Shown: positions 1 to 11,934 of the stretch, one piece after another
How the letters are laid out: every line of letters begins with the position of its first letter
Position numbering within the stretch: position 1 is the stretch's first letter
From: an uncultured beta proteobacterium
Lineage (GTDB): Bacteria > Pseudomonadota > Gammaproteobacteria > Burkholderiales > Burkholderiaceae_C
Direction of reading: 5' to 3'
DNA length: 64,000 nt
Assembly: GCA_903828665.1 (NCBI GenBank)
Contig: CAIKMZ010000163.1
Span: 1-64,000, forward strand
The notes under the pieces: model-generated
What the model saw: only the letters and a program-made list of their open reading frames with translations
Told to the model about the DNA's origin: nothing
The model's database searches: none
Translations under genes and position numbers: made by a program

Positions 1-824
1 AAAAAATACCCTTGCGGCAGGGTCTGCTGGCCAAAGGCCGGCGTTGCGCGCAGATCCAGCACGAGGTCAAACGCGGCGCTCTGCTTGACCGTCTTGCGGT
101 CAAAGTCAATTGCTGCGGCAGGCCCGCAGGCCGTGACGCAAGCGCGGTGGGATTTGCACAAGGCACGGTCGATTTGGTAGTCAAGGCCAATCGCGCCTTC
201 CGGGCACGCAACCAGGCACGCATTGCAGCGGGTGCACAAGTCCAGATCGATCGGGTTGTTCTGCGTCCACTCAAGCTCGAATTGCCCCAGCCACCCGTTC
301 AGGCGAGCGATCTGCCCGCTCAGCACCGGATAGCGCCGCTCCTGGGCGCCGCCGTCGCGGCCGGCGCCGATGCCGAACAGTGTGATATCCAGGGACGGCG
401 CCAGCAAGGCCGCAGCCCGTTCGGCCAGATCTAGCGGACCGATGATCAGGACGCGGCCTGCACTGCCAAAGCCCACAGTTGGGACCGGCTCCGGCTCGGG
501 CAGCCGTGCGACAGCCAGCAGAGCCGCCATCTTGGGGGCGGCCTGACCGGCGTCCTTGCTCCAGCCACCGGTCTCACGGATATTGACAAAGCGGATCGCC
601 ACACCCTGGGCTGCGGCCGTTTGCGCCGCGATTTCCTGGAACAGACGGCTTTCCTGGGTACAGGCGACCAGGACATCCTCACCCGAAGCCAGCGCCTGCA
701 CAAAGGAATCGGCCTCGCGCCGGCACAGCGTGGAGTGCAGCGTCAGTGATTCATTCAGCGCCGCGCCCAGGACCCCGGCCTTCAGGGGCATCGTTTGGTT
801 GCAGCTGCAAATCAGTGTTGGCAT
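1..824 (-). CDS. 4Fe-4S ferredoxin-type protein (partial, C-terminus runs off the window)
   Basis: Minus-strand reading from ATG at 824 (MPTLICSCNQTMPLKAGVLG...) contains CTRCNACLVACPEGAIG and CKSHRACVTACGPAAA cysteine clusters; absent from the ORF track because it is truncated at the edge. Confidence 0.85.
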   Translation of the reverse strand, partial: MPTLICSCNQTMPLKAGVLGAALNESLTLHSTLCRREADSFVQALASGEDVLVACTQESRLFQEIAAQTAAAQGVAIRFVNIRETGGWSKDAGQAAPKMAALLAVARLPEPEPVPTVGFGSAGRVLIIGPLDLAERAAALLAPSLDITLFGIGAGRDGGAQERRYPVLSGQIARLNGWLGQFELEWTQNNPIDLDLCTRCNACLVACPEGAIGLDYQIDRALCKSHRACVTACGPAAAIDFDRKTVKQSAAFDLVLDLRATPAFGQQTLPQGYF

Positions 825-1307
825 GGTCTTGTCTCGGGTTGGGCTGGCTCGCAGGCTCGTTCTGATCTTCCTCCAGCAAATTGAGAAACCGGGCGCTCGC
901 CATCTTGCGCAACATGGCCGGTGGCAGCGGATCGGGCTTCGCGTAATCGTCGATGTAGGTGTCGAGCCCGTCCATCACGTTGAAGTGCGGATTGGAAAAC
1001 AGTTTCTTCATGGCTGCGTTGCGTACGGCCGGGTCCACACGGCGCGCCAGGAAAGGCCAGTAGTCCGATTCCATGCCCAGGGCCTGCGCATCCTGCAGTG
1101 TCAACGGCGGTTCGTCGCTTTCCGTTTGCGCCGGGGTCGACGGGTCGGCCGCAGGGACAGGCAACGCCGACGCCGGGAGCGGAGCGTCGTCTTGCACGGG
1201 TGGCTGCAGGGGCTTGTCTGCAGATGGATTGCTCGGCTCTGCCGGTTCCCTGCCCTGACGAACATCGGCCTTGCGCTGAGCCCAGCGCCCCAGGAAACTC
1301 TCAGGCA
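751..1307 (-). CDS. DUF3306 domain-containing protein
   Basis: ORF 751..1485; the part upstream of SFLGRWAQRKADVRQG overlaps the DUF3305 gene, so a GTG start at 1307 overlapping the upstream stop is likelier. Confidence 0.75.
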
Positions 1308-1915
1308 CGATCGCCACCGGCGCCAGCGACGACCGCGCGCGCTTGTCTTTCCGGTGCGCTTGCGTCGCCGGAAGCCACTTTCTTTTCGGTGCTGATGGAG
1401 ACCGGATTGCCGAAGCGGTCAGCAAGCAAACGGAAACTCTGCGGTCGCCTGGCGCGCTTCGCCTCGACCGGGTGGAAGACCTCAATGAAGGACTTCAGCC
1501 AATCGACGATCACCGGCGGCGCCGCGATCTGCTCCACAGTCTCCTGGGCGTCGAGCCATCGGCTGGCGTCGTGGTAACTCAGGCTTACCGCCACCGGGCG
1601 GGCCTGTGGTTCCTCGCCAGGGCCTGCAGGGTCTTGCATGCGCCACAGCACAAACCAGCCCGGTGTCACCGTGCTGGCGTTCAGCTGATAGCCTTCGGCA
1701 TCGTCTTCAAACAATTCGACCCGGTAGCGCGGGTGCAACCAGCGCTCGCCATCTTCGTCCTTGTAAAGCATGCGCGGTTCTTCGCCAAAACCAGTCTCAT
1801 GCATCACCACGTCATCGAGCACCCAGCGCCACGTTTGCCAACGACTCATGTCCCCCTTGATGCGCTCCTTGCGCATGATCACGGCGACATCAATGGCGGG
1901 GTGTTCGGTACTCAT
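1301..1915 (-). CDS. DUF3305 domain-containing protein
   Basis: ORF MSTEHPAIDVAVIMRKERIKGDMSRWQTWRWVLDDV, family-typical N-terminus; adjacent to DUF3306 and a 4Fe-4S protein. Confidence 0.75.
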   Translation of the reverse strand: MSTEHPAIDVAVIMRKERIKGDMSRWQTWRWVLDDVVMHETGFGEEPRMLYKDEDGERWLHPRYRVELFEDDAEGYQLNASTVTPGWFVLWRMQDPAGPGEEPQARPVAVSLSYHDASRWLDAQETVEQIAAPPVIVDWLKSFIEVFHPVEAKRARRPQSFRLLADRFGNPVSISTEKKVASGDASAPERQARAVVAGAGGDRA

Positions 1916-2357
1916 ATCGAATGTCACTTTAACAGCACTCGATCAGTTGCGCTGCAACGTGGACAGCACCCTTTCGTCGCGAAGCAGTTGTCAACAGACC
2001 CGCGTTGATCGACTGATCGATTGAGGGTTTGAACCGGCGTACAAGGCCATCACGGACACAAAACCAGTTGCCCAACAGTGGCAGATGCGCAAGATCTCTC
2101 CTTTGAAAGCCGATCTGACCGGCGCTTGCTTGACGAACAACTGCTTTCCTTGTCCCGACCGCTCTGACTGACTTCGATGGGCACTTCGCGGATCGCCACA
2201 GCTGCTTCTTTGCGGCGTTGAACTGAGGCGCCGGAAAACGGACTGTGACGCATACACGCTTCGTGTCTCTTGCGACCAGGGAACGTGAAAAAGGCATTGC
2301 CTGGCTGCAGTAGCTCATCCATACTCGGCTCTTCCTTCCATCCGCACGGAGAACAAC

Positions 2358-2798
2358 ATGAAGCCATTACCCGCACTTTTGGTCCTGATGAGTCTGTCCA
2401 GCATGGCCTGCGCGTCGGGTGCTGACGAAGACATGGCGGCGATCAAGGCACAGGACAAGGCGGAGAAGGAATCCAATGCCAGGTTTGACGCCAAGGAAAA
2501 AGACCGCAAGAAGCAGGAAGCGGCCTTTAAGAAGTCGCAGGAGACCCAGACAGCCAACGCCGTGCGTCCCATGCTGGGCAAGGCTGCAGTCGGGAAGTCC
2601 GATGCAGAAGTCGTTCGCATGTATGAAGCGAAGGCTCAAAAGGAAGGCGGGAAGCAGCCAGATGAAGCGACCATCCGCGCAAAGGGTGATGCGCAATCGC
2701 GAACCGTGACCGGAAAATCGATGCAGGATATGCAGAACATGTCGGATTCCGATTTGAACAAGATGGAAGCTGACCTGCTAAAGCAATACAAGCGGTAG
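2358..2798 (+). CDS. hypothetical secreted, highly charged protein
   Basis: ORF with N-terminal signal-like hydrophobic stretch MKPLPALLVLMSLSSMACASG followed by Lys/Glu/Asp-rich helical sequence. Confidence 0.6.
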   Translation: MKPLPALLVLMSLSSMACASGADEDMAAIKAQDKAEKESNARFDAKEKDRKKQEAAFKKSQETQTANAVRPMLGKAAVGKSDAEVVRMYEAKAQKEGGKQPDEATIRAKGDAQSRTVTGKSMQDMQNMSDSDLNKMEADLLKQYKR

Positions 2799-2867
2799 CG
2801 ACGTTTTCCGGCACGGAACTGTTTCAATGGATCGCCCTGTTGCCGCTGGCGCAGGGCCAGCCGCTCG

Positions 2868-3572
2868 CTAATGCATGCCGAGGTAAGCGGCCGTGAGCGT
2901 CGGATCCTGGCGCGCAGCGGCGGCCGTGCCCTGCCACACGGTGCGGCCCGATTCGAGCACGCACAGATCGTCGGCCACGCGCAGCACGCGGTCGGTGTTC
3001 TGCTCCACCAAGAGAATGGTGAGCCCCTCCCGACGCAGCACTTCGAGCGCGCGGTAGCACAGCTCGATGGCCTTGGGCATCAGGCCGAGCGAGATCTCGT
3101 CGATCATCAGCAGCTGCGGTCGCGTCATCAAGGCGCGGCCGATCGCCAGCATCTGCTGCTCGCCACCCGACAGGTTGCCGGCCAGCGAGGTCATGCGTTC
3201 GGCCAGCCGCGGGAACAGGCTCAGTACCTTGTCGCGATCCTGCGCATAGGCGCTGGCGGGCTGCACCAGGCCGCCGACGCGCAGGTTGTCTTCAACGCTC
3301 AGGTCCTTGAACAGCCGGCGGCCCTCGGGCGAGATCGCGATGCCGAGCTTGACGCGCTCGCGCGCTCCGAGCCGGCTGATGTCCTGCCCCTTGAAACGCA
3401 GTGTGCCTTCGGTCATGGCGACGTGGCCCGCTAGGCACATCAGCGTGGAGGACTTGCCGGCGCCGTTGGCGCCGATCAGGCCGGTGATGGTGGCTGCTCG
3501 CAGGTGCAGCGACAGGCCGCTCACGGCCTGGAACATGCCGTAGCCACAGCTCAGGTTTTCAATCTGCAGCAT
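2868..3572 (-). CDS. livF: HAAT-family ABC transporter ATP-binding protein (LivF-like)
   Basis: Walker A GANGAGKSS, signature LSGGEQQ, Walker B LLMIDE; in a livKHMGF arrangement. Confidence 0.93.
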   Translation of the reverse strand: MLQIENLSCGYGMFQAVSGLSLHLRAATITGLIGANGAGKSSTLMCLAGHVAMTEGTLRFKGQDISRLGARERVKLGIAISPEGRRLFKDLSVEDNLRVGGLVQPASAYAQDRDKVLSLFPRLAERMTSLAGNLSGGEQQMLAIGRALMTRPQLLMIDEISLGLMPKAIELCYRALEVLRREGLTILLVEQNTDRVLRVADDLCVLESGRTVWQGTAAAARQDPTLTAAYLGMH

Positions 3573-4320
3573 CAGCGTCTCCTCCCAGATAGGCCAGGCG
3601 CACGCCCGGATCGTTCATGGCATCGCGCGGCAGGCCCTCGGCGATCTTCCTGCCGTTGTCCAGCACCACAAGACGCTGGCAGATGCGCATGATCTCGCTC
3701 AGGTTGTGCTCAATCAGGATGATGGTCATGCCCTGGCGGTTGATGTCGGCGATGGTCTGCGCCAGCGCGCTGGCCTCCTTGGAATTGAGCCCGGCCAGCG
3801 GTTCGTCGAGCAGCAGCAGCTTGGGCTTGAGCGCCAGCGCACGCGCCATTTCCAGGCGCTTGAGCACGCCCAGCGGCTGCGTCTTCGGGCTCTGCTGCGC
3901 GTAGCCGGCGATGCCGACCCGGCCCAGGGCGTCGAGCGCCAGCGCGCGCTCGGCCTGACGGTTGACGTGGCACAGGGCGGCCGTCGGTGTGCGCGTCTTG
4001 CGGCTGCCGGCGGCGAAAGCCACGTTGTCCTGCACGTTGATCTCGCGAAACGGCTTGACCAGTTGCTGCGACAGCGCCAGGCCGGCGCGGATGCGAGCAT
4101 CGATGGACAGTGAATTGAGGGCCAGGTCTTCCAGCATGACGCTGCCCTTCGATGGCCGAACGACCCCCACGATGGCGCGCATCATGGTCGTCTTGCCGGC
4201 ACCGTTGGGGCCGATCAGGCCCAGCAGCTCGCCGGACTTGACCTCGAACGACACATCGTCGATGGCGGTCAGGCCGCCAAACCGGACCGTCACATGGTTG
4301 ACGCTCAGCAGTGGCTTCAT
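3559..4320 (-). CDS. livG: HAAT-family ABC transporter ATP-binding protein (LivG-like)
   Basis: Walker A GPNGAGKTT, LLLDEPLAGL; start placed at MKPLLSVNHV. Confidence 0.93.
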   Translation of the reverse strand: MKPLLSVNHVTVRFGGLTAIDDVSFEVKSGELLGLIGPNGAGKTTMMRAIVGVVRPSKGSVMLEDLALNSLSIDARIRAGLALSQQLVKPFREINVQDNVAFAAGSRKTRTPTAALCHVNRQAERALALDALGRVGIAGYAQQSPKTQPLGVLKRLEMARALALKPKLLLLDEPLAGLNSKEASALAQTIADINRQGMTIILIEHNLSEIMRICQRLVVLDNGRKIAEGLPRDAMNDPGVRLAYLGGDADAAD

Positions 4321-4321
4321 G

Positions 4322-5164
4322 CTAGCGCCTCCCATGTGCCATGGCGCGGCGCAGTGCGCCGGTCACACCGTCGGGTGAAAACCGCATCATCAGGAACAGC
4401 AGGCCGCCGTAGACCAGCAGCTTGTATTCGCCGACAAAGGTGAAGAGGGACGGCAGCAGCGACAGCACGATCGCCGCGGCCGTGACGCCGGCCACCGAGC
4501 CGATGCCGCCGATGACGACCATCGACAGCACCGTCATCGACTCGACGAAGCCGAAACTGTCCGGGCTGATGAACTTGAGGTTGTTCGCATACAGCGCGCC
4601 GGCCAGGCCCGCCAGCGCCGTGCCCATTGCAAAGGCCGCCAGCTTGAAGCGCGGCACATCGACGCCCAGCACGCGCGTCGTGTCCTCGTCCTCGGCGATC
4701 GCGTTGAACACCTGCCCCATCCAGCTGCGCCGGATGTAGTGGGAAAACAGCGCGGCAACGACGCACAGCCCAAGCGTCAACAGCATGAACGCCAGTTTCG
4801 AGAAACCGGCGTCGGGGATGCCCGAGATGCCCATCTCACCGCCCAGTCGCTCCTGCTGGCGCACGACGCCGACAAACAGGAATCCGACGCCCATCGTCGT
4901 GATGGCCAGGAAGTCGGCGCGCACGCGCAGGCTGGCTAGGCCGACGACCAGGCCGAAGCCGCCCGCCAGCAGCATGGCCAGCGGCAGGCTCAGCAGGAAC
5001 GGCAGGCCCATCTTGCACAGCAGGGCCGAGCCGTAGGCGCCGATGCCGAAGAAGGCGGCGTGCCCGAGGCTGATCTGGCCGCAAAAGCCCGTGATCAGGT
5101 TGAGCGACAAGGCGAACAGCACGCTGATGCCGACCGCCGTGACAAGTGATATTTCGTATTCCAT
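4322..5164 (-). CDS. livM: HAAT-family ABC transporter permease (LivM-like)
   Basis: Polytopic ORF with LNLITGFCGQISLGHAAFFGIGAY motif. Confidence 0.92.
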   Translation of the reverse strand: MEYEISLVTAVGISVLFALSLNLITGFCGQISLGHAAFFGIGAYGSALLCKMGLPFLLSLPLAMLLAGGFGLVVGLASLRVRADFLAITTMGVGFLFVGVVRQQERLGGEMGISGIPDAGFSKLAFMLLTLGLCVVAALFSHYIRRSWMGQVFNAIAEDEDTTRVLGVDVPRFKLAAFAMGTALAGLAGALYANNLKFISPDSFGFVESMTVLSMVVIGGIGSVAGVTAAAIVLSLLPSLFTFVGEYKLLVYGGLLFLMMRFSPDGVTGALRRAMAHGRR

Positions 5165-5171
5165 GCGCGCC

Positions 5172-6032
5172 CTACTTCCGGGAAAAAAGACCTTGCGGCC
5201 TGACCATCAGCACCAGGATCAGGAAGGCGAAGGCGATCGCATTGCGGTCGAGCAGCTTGCCCAGATAGATCGTGCCGAAGGCCTCGACCACACCCAGGAT
5301 CAGCGCGGCCATCAGAGTGCCCGGCACCGAGCCCAAGCCGCCCAGCACAATGATCGCCAGCGCCTTGTAGGACGCGACGCTGCCCATGGTGGGTTCGACC
5401 AGGTTGTTGAGCAGCGCAACCATGACGCCGGCCATCCCGGCCAGCGCCGAGCCGATGAAGAAGTTCACGTAGCGGACCTTCTTGAGGTCGATGCCGAAGG
5501 ACTCCGCCATCTCGGGATCGGTGACCGTGGCCTGGCAGGCGATGCCCAGGCGCGTGCGGCTTTGCAGCAGGGCCAGCACGCCGATGATCAGCGCCCCGCC
5601 GACCATCACCAGCAGCTCCGCCCGCTTGAAATTCAGCGGGCCGAGCGCCACCTGCGCCTGCAGCGGCGGGTTGCGGTAGGACAGCCCGTAGGCGCCGAAG
5701 ACGATGCGAAACACCTCCTCCGACGCGATGAACAGGCCGATCGACGCGATCAGCGCGACAAACGGCGGCTGATGCAGGATCGGCTCGTAGCACAGGCGGT
5801 ACATCAGCACGCCGGCAAAACCCGACACCAGCATGGCCACCAGCATGGCCAGGCCCAGGCTGTCGAACTGGTTGGTGACCAGCACGCCCATGTAGCCGCC
5901 AAGTGTGAACAAGGCGGCGTGCGCGACATGCAATATCCGCAGCAGGCCGTAGACCAGGGTCAGCCCGAGCGCGATCAGCGCGTAGATGCTGCCCTGGATC
6001 AGGCCTTGCGCAATCAGTTCAATGAACAGCAC
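5172..6032 (-). CDS. livH: HAAT-family ABC transporter permease (LivH-like)
   Basis: ORF with IYALIALGLTLVYGLLRILHVAHAALFTLGGY motif. Confidence 0.92.
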   Translation of the reverse strand: MLFIELIAQGLIQGSIYALIALGLTLVYGLLRILHVAHAALFTLGGYMGVLVTNQFDSLGLAMLVAMLVSGFAGVLMYRLCYEPILHQPPFVALIASIGLFIASEEVFRIVFGAYGLSYRNPPLQAQVALGPLNFKRAELLVMVGGALIIGVLALLQSRTRLGIACQATVTDPEMAESFGIDLKKVRYVNFFIGSALAGMAGVMVALLNNLVEPTMGSVASYKALAIIVLGGLGSVPGTLMAALILGVVEAFGTIYLGKLLDRNAIAFAFLILVLMVRPQGLFSRK

Positions 6033-6071
6033 AGGGGCTCCTTGCGCAGGTGGGTCGGGATCGATCGAGCC

Positions 6072-7226
6072 TTATTTCTTGACGCTGGCCTTGGTCGGCG
6101 CGGCCAGATAGACAGGGTCCGAAATCACGGCATAGCGGTGGAAGGCCTTGTCCTTGACGATCTGCACCTGCACGTCCTTGTTGACCTCATGCAGGTCGTT
6201 GAACGTGAGCTTGCCGATCGGGGTCTCGAAGGTGCCGGCGGCGATCGCGTTGCGGATCGCTTCGCGGTTGCTGGTGCCGGCCTTCTTCATCGCTTCGATC
6301 GCGACAAAGGTGGCGCTGTAGGTGGAAGCGGCCACCATGTCGGATCCGCTGCCGACGGCCTTTCGGAAATCGGCCAGATAGGCCTTGGTCACGCTCGAGG
6401 CGGAGTCGCGGTCGAGCGAGGTGGTCACCAGCACGCCTTCGGCTGCGGCACCGGCGATCTCGATGAACTTCTCGGAGTCGTAGCCTTCCTGGCCGATCAC
6501 CGGGGCCGTGATGCCGGCGGCGCGCAACTGGCTGACGAGCGGGCCGGCCGTGAAGAAATAGCCGGTGGCGTAGATGGCCTCGGGGTTGTCGGCCTTGAGG
6601 CTGGAGATCATGGGACCGAACTGGCGGTCGGCCATGCCGTACTCGTACTCGCCGGTGATCTTGATGCCGAACTTGGGCGCGCCTTCCTTGAAGCCGCTGG
6701 CCAGCGCCTGGCCGAAGTCGTTCTTCAGCGTGATGAGGGCGACGTTCTTCTTCTTCAGGGTTTCGCCGATCAGCTTGGCGCCGGCGCGGCCCTGTACTTC
6801 GCCCATGGTGGAGGCGCGGAACATGTAGTCGCCGGTCGTCGTCACGTCCGGGTGGATCGAGTAAGCCACCACGTAGGGCACCTTGGCGTTCTGGAAGATC
6901 GGCGCGGCAGCGCGGGTCGGCGCCGAGTACGAGCCAGAGACCGCCACCACGACCTTGTCCTTCTCGATCAGCTTGGTCGCGATCGGTGCAGCTTCCTTGG
7001 GCGAGGCCTGGTCGTCGTAGATCACCAGTTCGATCTTCTCACCGTTGATGCCGCCCGCGGCATTTGCCTGCGCCACCGCGAGCTTGGCGCCTTCAAGCGC
7101 GGACTTGCCGTCGGCGGCGGCGAAGCCGGTCAGCGGCACATTCAGGCCGATCTTCACGTCGGCTTGGGCCAGGCCGGCCAGACACAACAGGCTGTAAACA
7201 GCGGTGCGGGTGAGTTTTGCTTTCAT
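6072..7226 (-). CDS. HAAT-family ABC transporter substrate-binding protein (LivK-like)
   Basis: Signal peptide then VKIGLNVPLTGFAAADGKSALEGAKLAV; first gene of the transporter set. Confidence 0.92.
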   Translation of the reverse strand: MKAKLTRTAVYSLLCLAGLAQADVKIGLNVPLTGFAAADGKSALEGAKLAVAQANAAGGINGEKIELVIYDDQASPKEAAPIATKLIEKDKVVVAVSGSYSAPTRAAAPIFQNAKVPYVVAYSIHPDVTTTGDYMFRASTMGEVQGRAGAKLIGETLKKKNVALITLKNDFGQALASGFKEGAPKFGIKITGEYEYGMADRQFGPMISSLKADNPEAIYATGYFFTAGPLVSQLRAAGITAPVIGQEGYDSEKFIEIAGAAAEGVLVTTSLDRDSASSVTKAYLADFRKAVGSGSDMVAASTYSATFVAIEAMKKAGTSNREAIRNAIAAGTFETPIGKLTFNDLHEVNKDVQVQIVKDKAFHRYAVISDPVYLAAPTKASVKK

Positions 7227-7290
7227 GGTCTTCCTGTCAGGTAAAAGAGAGAGAAACAGCTACTGCGCCAGCTGCGAAGCGTCCGGTTCT

Positions 7291-8841
7291 TCAAGCTTGC
7301 AGCCAGAGTGTTGGCAAGCCGGGGAGCGTGCGGAAAATCCGGGAGAGAGAGCCGCCGCGCACCAGCTTCGTGGCGTGCGCGATGTCGGGTGCCAGATAAC
7401 GGTCCTGCGCCATCGCCGGCACCTGCTGGCGCAGCAGCGCCAGCACCTGCTCGAGCGCGGCCGAACTCGTCAGCGGGCGCAGGAACTCGATGCCCTGTGC
7501 GGCGGCCAGCAACTCGATGCCCAGGATGTTGGCCGTGTTGCTGATCATGGCCTGAAGGCGCCGCGCGGCGAAGGTGGCCATGGACACATGGTCCTCCTGG
7601 TTGGCACTGGTGGGCAGGCTGTCCACGCTGGCCGGGTGCGCCAGCGATTTGTTCTCCGACGCCAGCGCCGCCGCCGTGACGTGGGCGATCATGAAGCCGC
7701 TGTTGAGGCCCGCGTCAGCGGTCAGGAACGGCGGCAGGCGCGACACGCTGCTGTCGATCAGCATGGCAATGCGGCGCTCGGCAATGGCGCCCACTTCGGC
7801 GATGGCCAGCGCCATGCCATCGGCGGCCAGCGCCACCGGCTCGGCGTGGAAGTTGCCGCCCGAGAGCATGGCGCCGTCCTGCGCAAAGACGAGCGGGTTG
7901 TCGGTCACGGCATTGGCTTCGCGCACCAGCACCAAGGCACCGTGGCGCAACTGGTCCAGGCACGCGCCCACCACCTGTGGCTGGCAGCGCAGGCAGTACG
8001 GGTCCTGCACACGGTCATCCCCATCGCGGTGCGAATTGCGGATGGCGCTGCCTTTGAGCAGCTCGCGGTAATAGCCGGCGACGTCGATCTGGCCGGGCTG
8101 GCCGCGCAAGGCGTGGATGCGCGGGTCGAACGGACCGTCGCTGCCGCGCGCGGCATCGATCGTCAGGGCGCCGATCACGAGCGCGGCCTCCAGCACCGGC
8201 TCGAAATCGAGCAGCGCGTGCAGAGCCAGTGCGGTCGAGGTCTGCGTGCCATTGATCAAGGCCAGGCCTTCCTTGGCGCCGAGTTTGAGCGGCGCAATGC
8301 CGGCGCGCGCCAGCGCCGGCCCGGCCGGCACGCGCTGACCGTCCTGCAGCATGTCACCTTCGCCGATCAGCGCGAGGGTCATGTGCGCCAGCGGCGCCAG
8401 GTCGCCCGAGGCGCCGACCGACCCCTGCGACGGCACATAGGGCACGAGGCCCGCGTTGTGCACGGCCAGCAGGGTGTCGATGACGACTTCGCGCACACCC
8501 GAGTAACCGCGCGCCAGGCTGGCGGCCTTCTGCGCCAGCATCAGCCGCATGATCTGCGGCGAGAGCGGTTCGCCGACACCGACGCTGTGCGAGCGGATCA
8601 GGTTGAGCTGCAGCGTCTCGAGCTGCGCCTTGCTGATGCGCTGGTTGGCCAGCTTGCCAAAGCCGGTGTTGATGCCGTAGACCGCCACATCGCCATCGGC
8701 CGCGCCTTGCACCACGCGCTGGCTGGCGCGGATCGCCGCGCGCGCCGCGTCCGGAATGCTCAGCTGGACGACATCGCCGTGGATCGCCTGGAGTTGCTCC
8801 AGCGTCATGTGGCCGGGCTCGAGGCAAAGGGTGCGCGTCAT
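7291..8841 (-). CDS. hutH: histidine ammonia-lyase
   Basis: MIO motif [15 protein letters not shown] and full-length 516 aa ORF. Confidence 0.98.
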   Translation of the reverse strand: MTRTLCLEPGHMTLEQLQAIHGDVVQLSIPDAARAAIRASQRVVQGAADGDVAVYGINTGFGKLANQRISKAQLETLQLNLIRSHSVGVGEPLSPQIMRLMLAQKAASLARGYSGVREVVIDTLLAVHNAGLVPYVPSQGSVGASGDLAPLAHMTLALIGEGDMLQDGQRVPAGPALARAGIAPLKLGAKEGLALINGTQTSTALALHALLDFEPVLEAALVIGALTIDAARGSDGPFDPRIHALRGQPGQIDVAGYYRELLKGSAIRNSHRDGDDRVQDPYCLRCQPQVVGACLDQLRHGALVLVREANAVTDNPLVFAQDGAMLSGGNFHAEPVALAADGMALAIAEVGAIAERRIAMLIDSSVSRLPPFLTADAGLNSGFMIAHVTAAALASENKSLAHPASVDSLPTSANQEDHVSMATFAARRLQAMISNTANILGIELLAAAQGIEFLRPLTSSAALEQVLALLRQQVPAMAQDRYLAPDIAHATKLVRGGSLSRIFRTLPGLPTLWLQA

Positions 8842-8842
8842 G

Positions 8843-10549
<1,707 letters not shown>

Positions 10550-10590
10550 GATTCAAATCCAAGTCGTTAAGGGTTTGTCTGGATAGTTTA

Positions 10591-10604
10591 GTTGTCTATA
10601 CAAC
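10591..10604. promoter_or_regulatory. candidate HutC operator GTTGT-CTAT-ACAAC
   Basis: Perfect 5-bp inverted arms in the hutU-hutC divergent intergenic region, overlapping a plus-strand promoter candidate TTGTCT-16-TATACA (10575-10602). Confidence 0.55.
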
Positions 10605-10666
10605 TTATACTGTAGCGGGAAAACCCTGATAAGCTCATTCTTTTCACGCCGAACCCATCACGCACC

Positions 10667-11377
10667 ATGACCCCAGCCAAGCTGCCTGCCTACGAGCAGG
10701 TCAAAGCCTTTATCAAGACCCAAATCAGCCGGGGTGTCTGGCGAGCGGGCGACGCCGTGCCCAGCGAATCGGCTTTGCAGCAGCAGTTCGGAATCAGCCG
10801 CATGACCGTGAACCGCGCGATGAAGGAACTGGCGGTCGAAGGCGTGGTAACGCGCATCCAGGGCTCGGGCACGGTTGTGGCGCAGCTGCACCGCATCTCC
10901 AGCACGCTGGCCATCCGCGACATCCATGACGAGATCCTCGAGCGCGGCCACCGGCACAGCACCACGGTCTTGACGGTGGAAGCGATGCGCGCGGATGCGG
11001 CGCTGGCGCAGGTGTTCAAGCTGCGAACCGGGGCGCGGCTCTTTCATTCCGTGCTCGTCCACTTCGAGGACGGCGTGGCAATCCAACTCGAAGACCGGCA
11101 CGTGAACCCGGCCTCGGCGCCGCACTATCTGGAGCTCGACTTCAATGCCTGCACGCCGACGCACTACCTGCTGGAGCATGCGCCGCTGACCGAGGCCAGC
11201 TATTCGATCGAAGCAGGGCTGGCCAGCGCGCAGGAAGCCAGACAGCTTGGCATCAAGCGCGGCGAGCCCTGTCTGGTGATGACGCGCAGCACCGTCAGCG
11301 GCCCGCATGTGGCAAGCCTGGCGCGGCTGCTCTACCCGGGCAACCGCTACAGCTTCAGCGGGAACTTTCAGCTGTGA
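10667..11377 (+). CDS. hutC: GntR-family histidine utilisation repressor
   Basis: N-terminal wHTH (PAYEQVKAFIKTQISRGVWRAGDAVPSESAL) and UTRA domain; divergent from hutU. Confidence 0.95.
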   Translation: MTPAKLPAYEQVKAFIKTQISRGVWRAGDAVPSESALQQQFGISRMTVNRAMKELAVEGVVTRIQGSGTVVAQLHRISSTLAIRDIHDEILERGHRHSTTVLTVEAMRADAALAQVFKLRTGARLFHSVLVHFEDGVAIQLEDRHVNPASAPHYLELDFNACTPTHYLLEHAPLTEASYSIEAGLASAQEARQLGIKRGEPCLVMTRSTVSGPHVASLARLLYPGNRYSFSGNFQL

Positions 11378-11934
11378 GCTGGCGCCGCATCGCGCTCGCC
11401 GACGTAGCACCGAGCCCGTGGCGCAACGGCGGCGGCGAAACCTGTGAACTCGCTGCCTGGCCTGCAGCAGAAGACTGGACCTGGCGCATGTCGGTGGCGA
11501 CGGTGGCGGCCAATGGCCCGTTCTCGCGTTTCGAGGGCGTGCAGCGCTGGTTTGCGGTGCTGGGTGGCGCCGGTGTCAGGCTCGATGTGGACGGATCGCA
11601 GCACTCGCTGACCGGCAGCAGTGCGCCCTTTTGCTTCGATGGCGGCAGTGCCACGCAATGCGAACTGCTGGCGGGCGCGACGCAGGACTTCAACCTGATG
11701 GTGCGCCGCAGAAGGGCTTCGGCGCGCATGAAACGCATCAACGGCGATCTGCGCTGGATGACAGGGGCTGCCGGCGTCGTCGCCCTCTATTCAATCGACG
11801 GCACGGCAAGCGTCAACTGCCAGCAGCAGACGCTGGCGGTTCCGGCCGGCAGTCTGGTCTGGCGCAGCGTGACCGCGGGCGTGGAGGTCAAGCTCAGCGC
11901 CGGCAACGCCTTGTGGATGGAGATTGCGCTATGA
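11374..11934 (+). CDS. hutD: HutD family protein
   Basis: [26 protein letters not shown]-terminus; overlaps hutC and hutI ends. Confidence 0.9.
   Translation: MSWRRIALADVAPSPWRNGGGETCELAAWPAAEDWTWRMSVATVAANGPFSRFEGVQRWFAVLGGAGVRLDVDGSQHSLTGSSAPFCFDGGSATQCELLAGATQDFNLMVRRRRASARMKRINGDLRWMTGAAGVVALYSIDGTASVNCQQQTLAVPAGSLVWRSVTAGVEVKLSAGNALWMEIAL

Noticed and set aside
1929-2318. Several overlapping minus-strand ORFs between the DUF3305 gene and the hypothetical secreted gene
   Set aside because: No motif, no consistent frame and competing overlapping ORFs; treated as intergenic.
5043-7244. 733-aa plus-strand ORF antisense to livM/livH/livK-like genes
   Set aside because: High-GC codon-position artefact; composition is His/Gln/Arg/Gly-rich without domains, while the opposite strand encodes clear transporter proteins.
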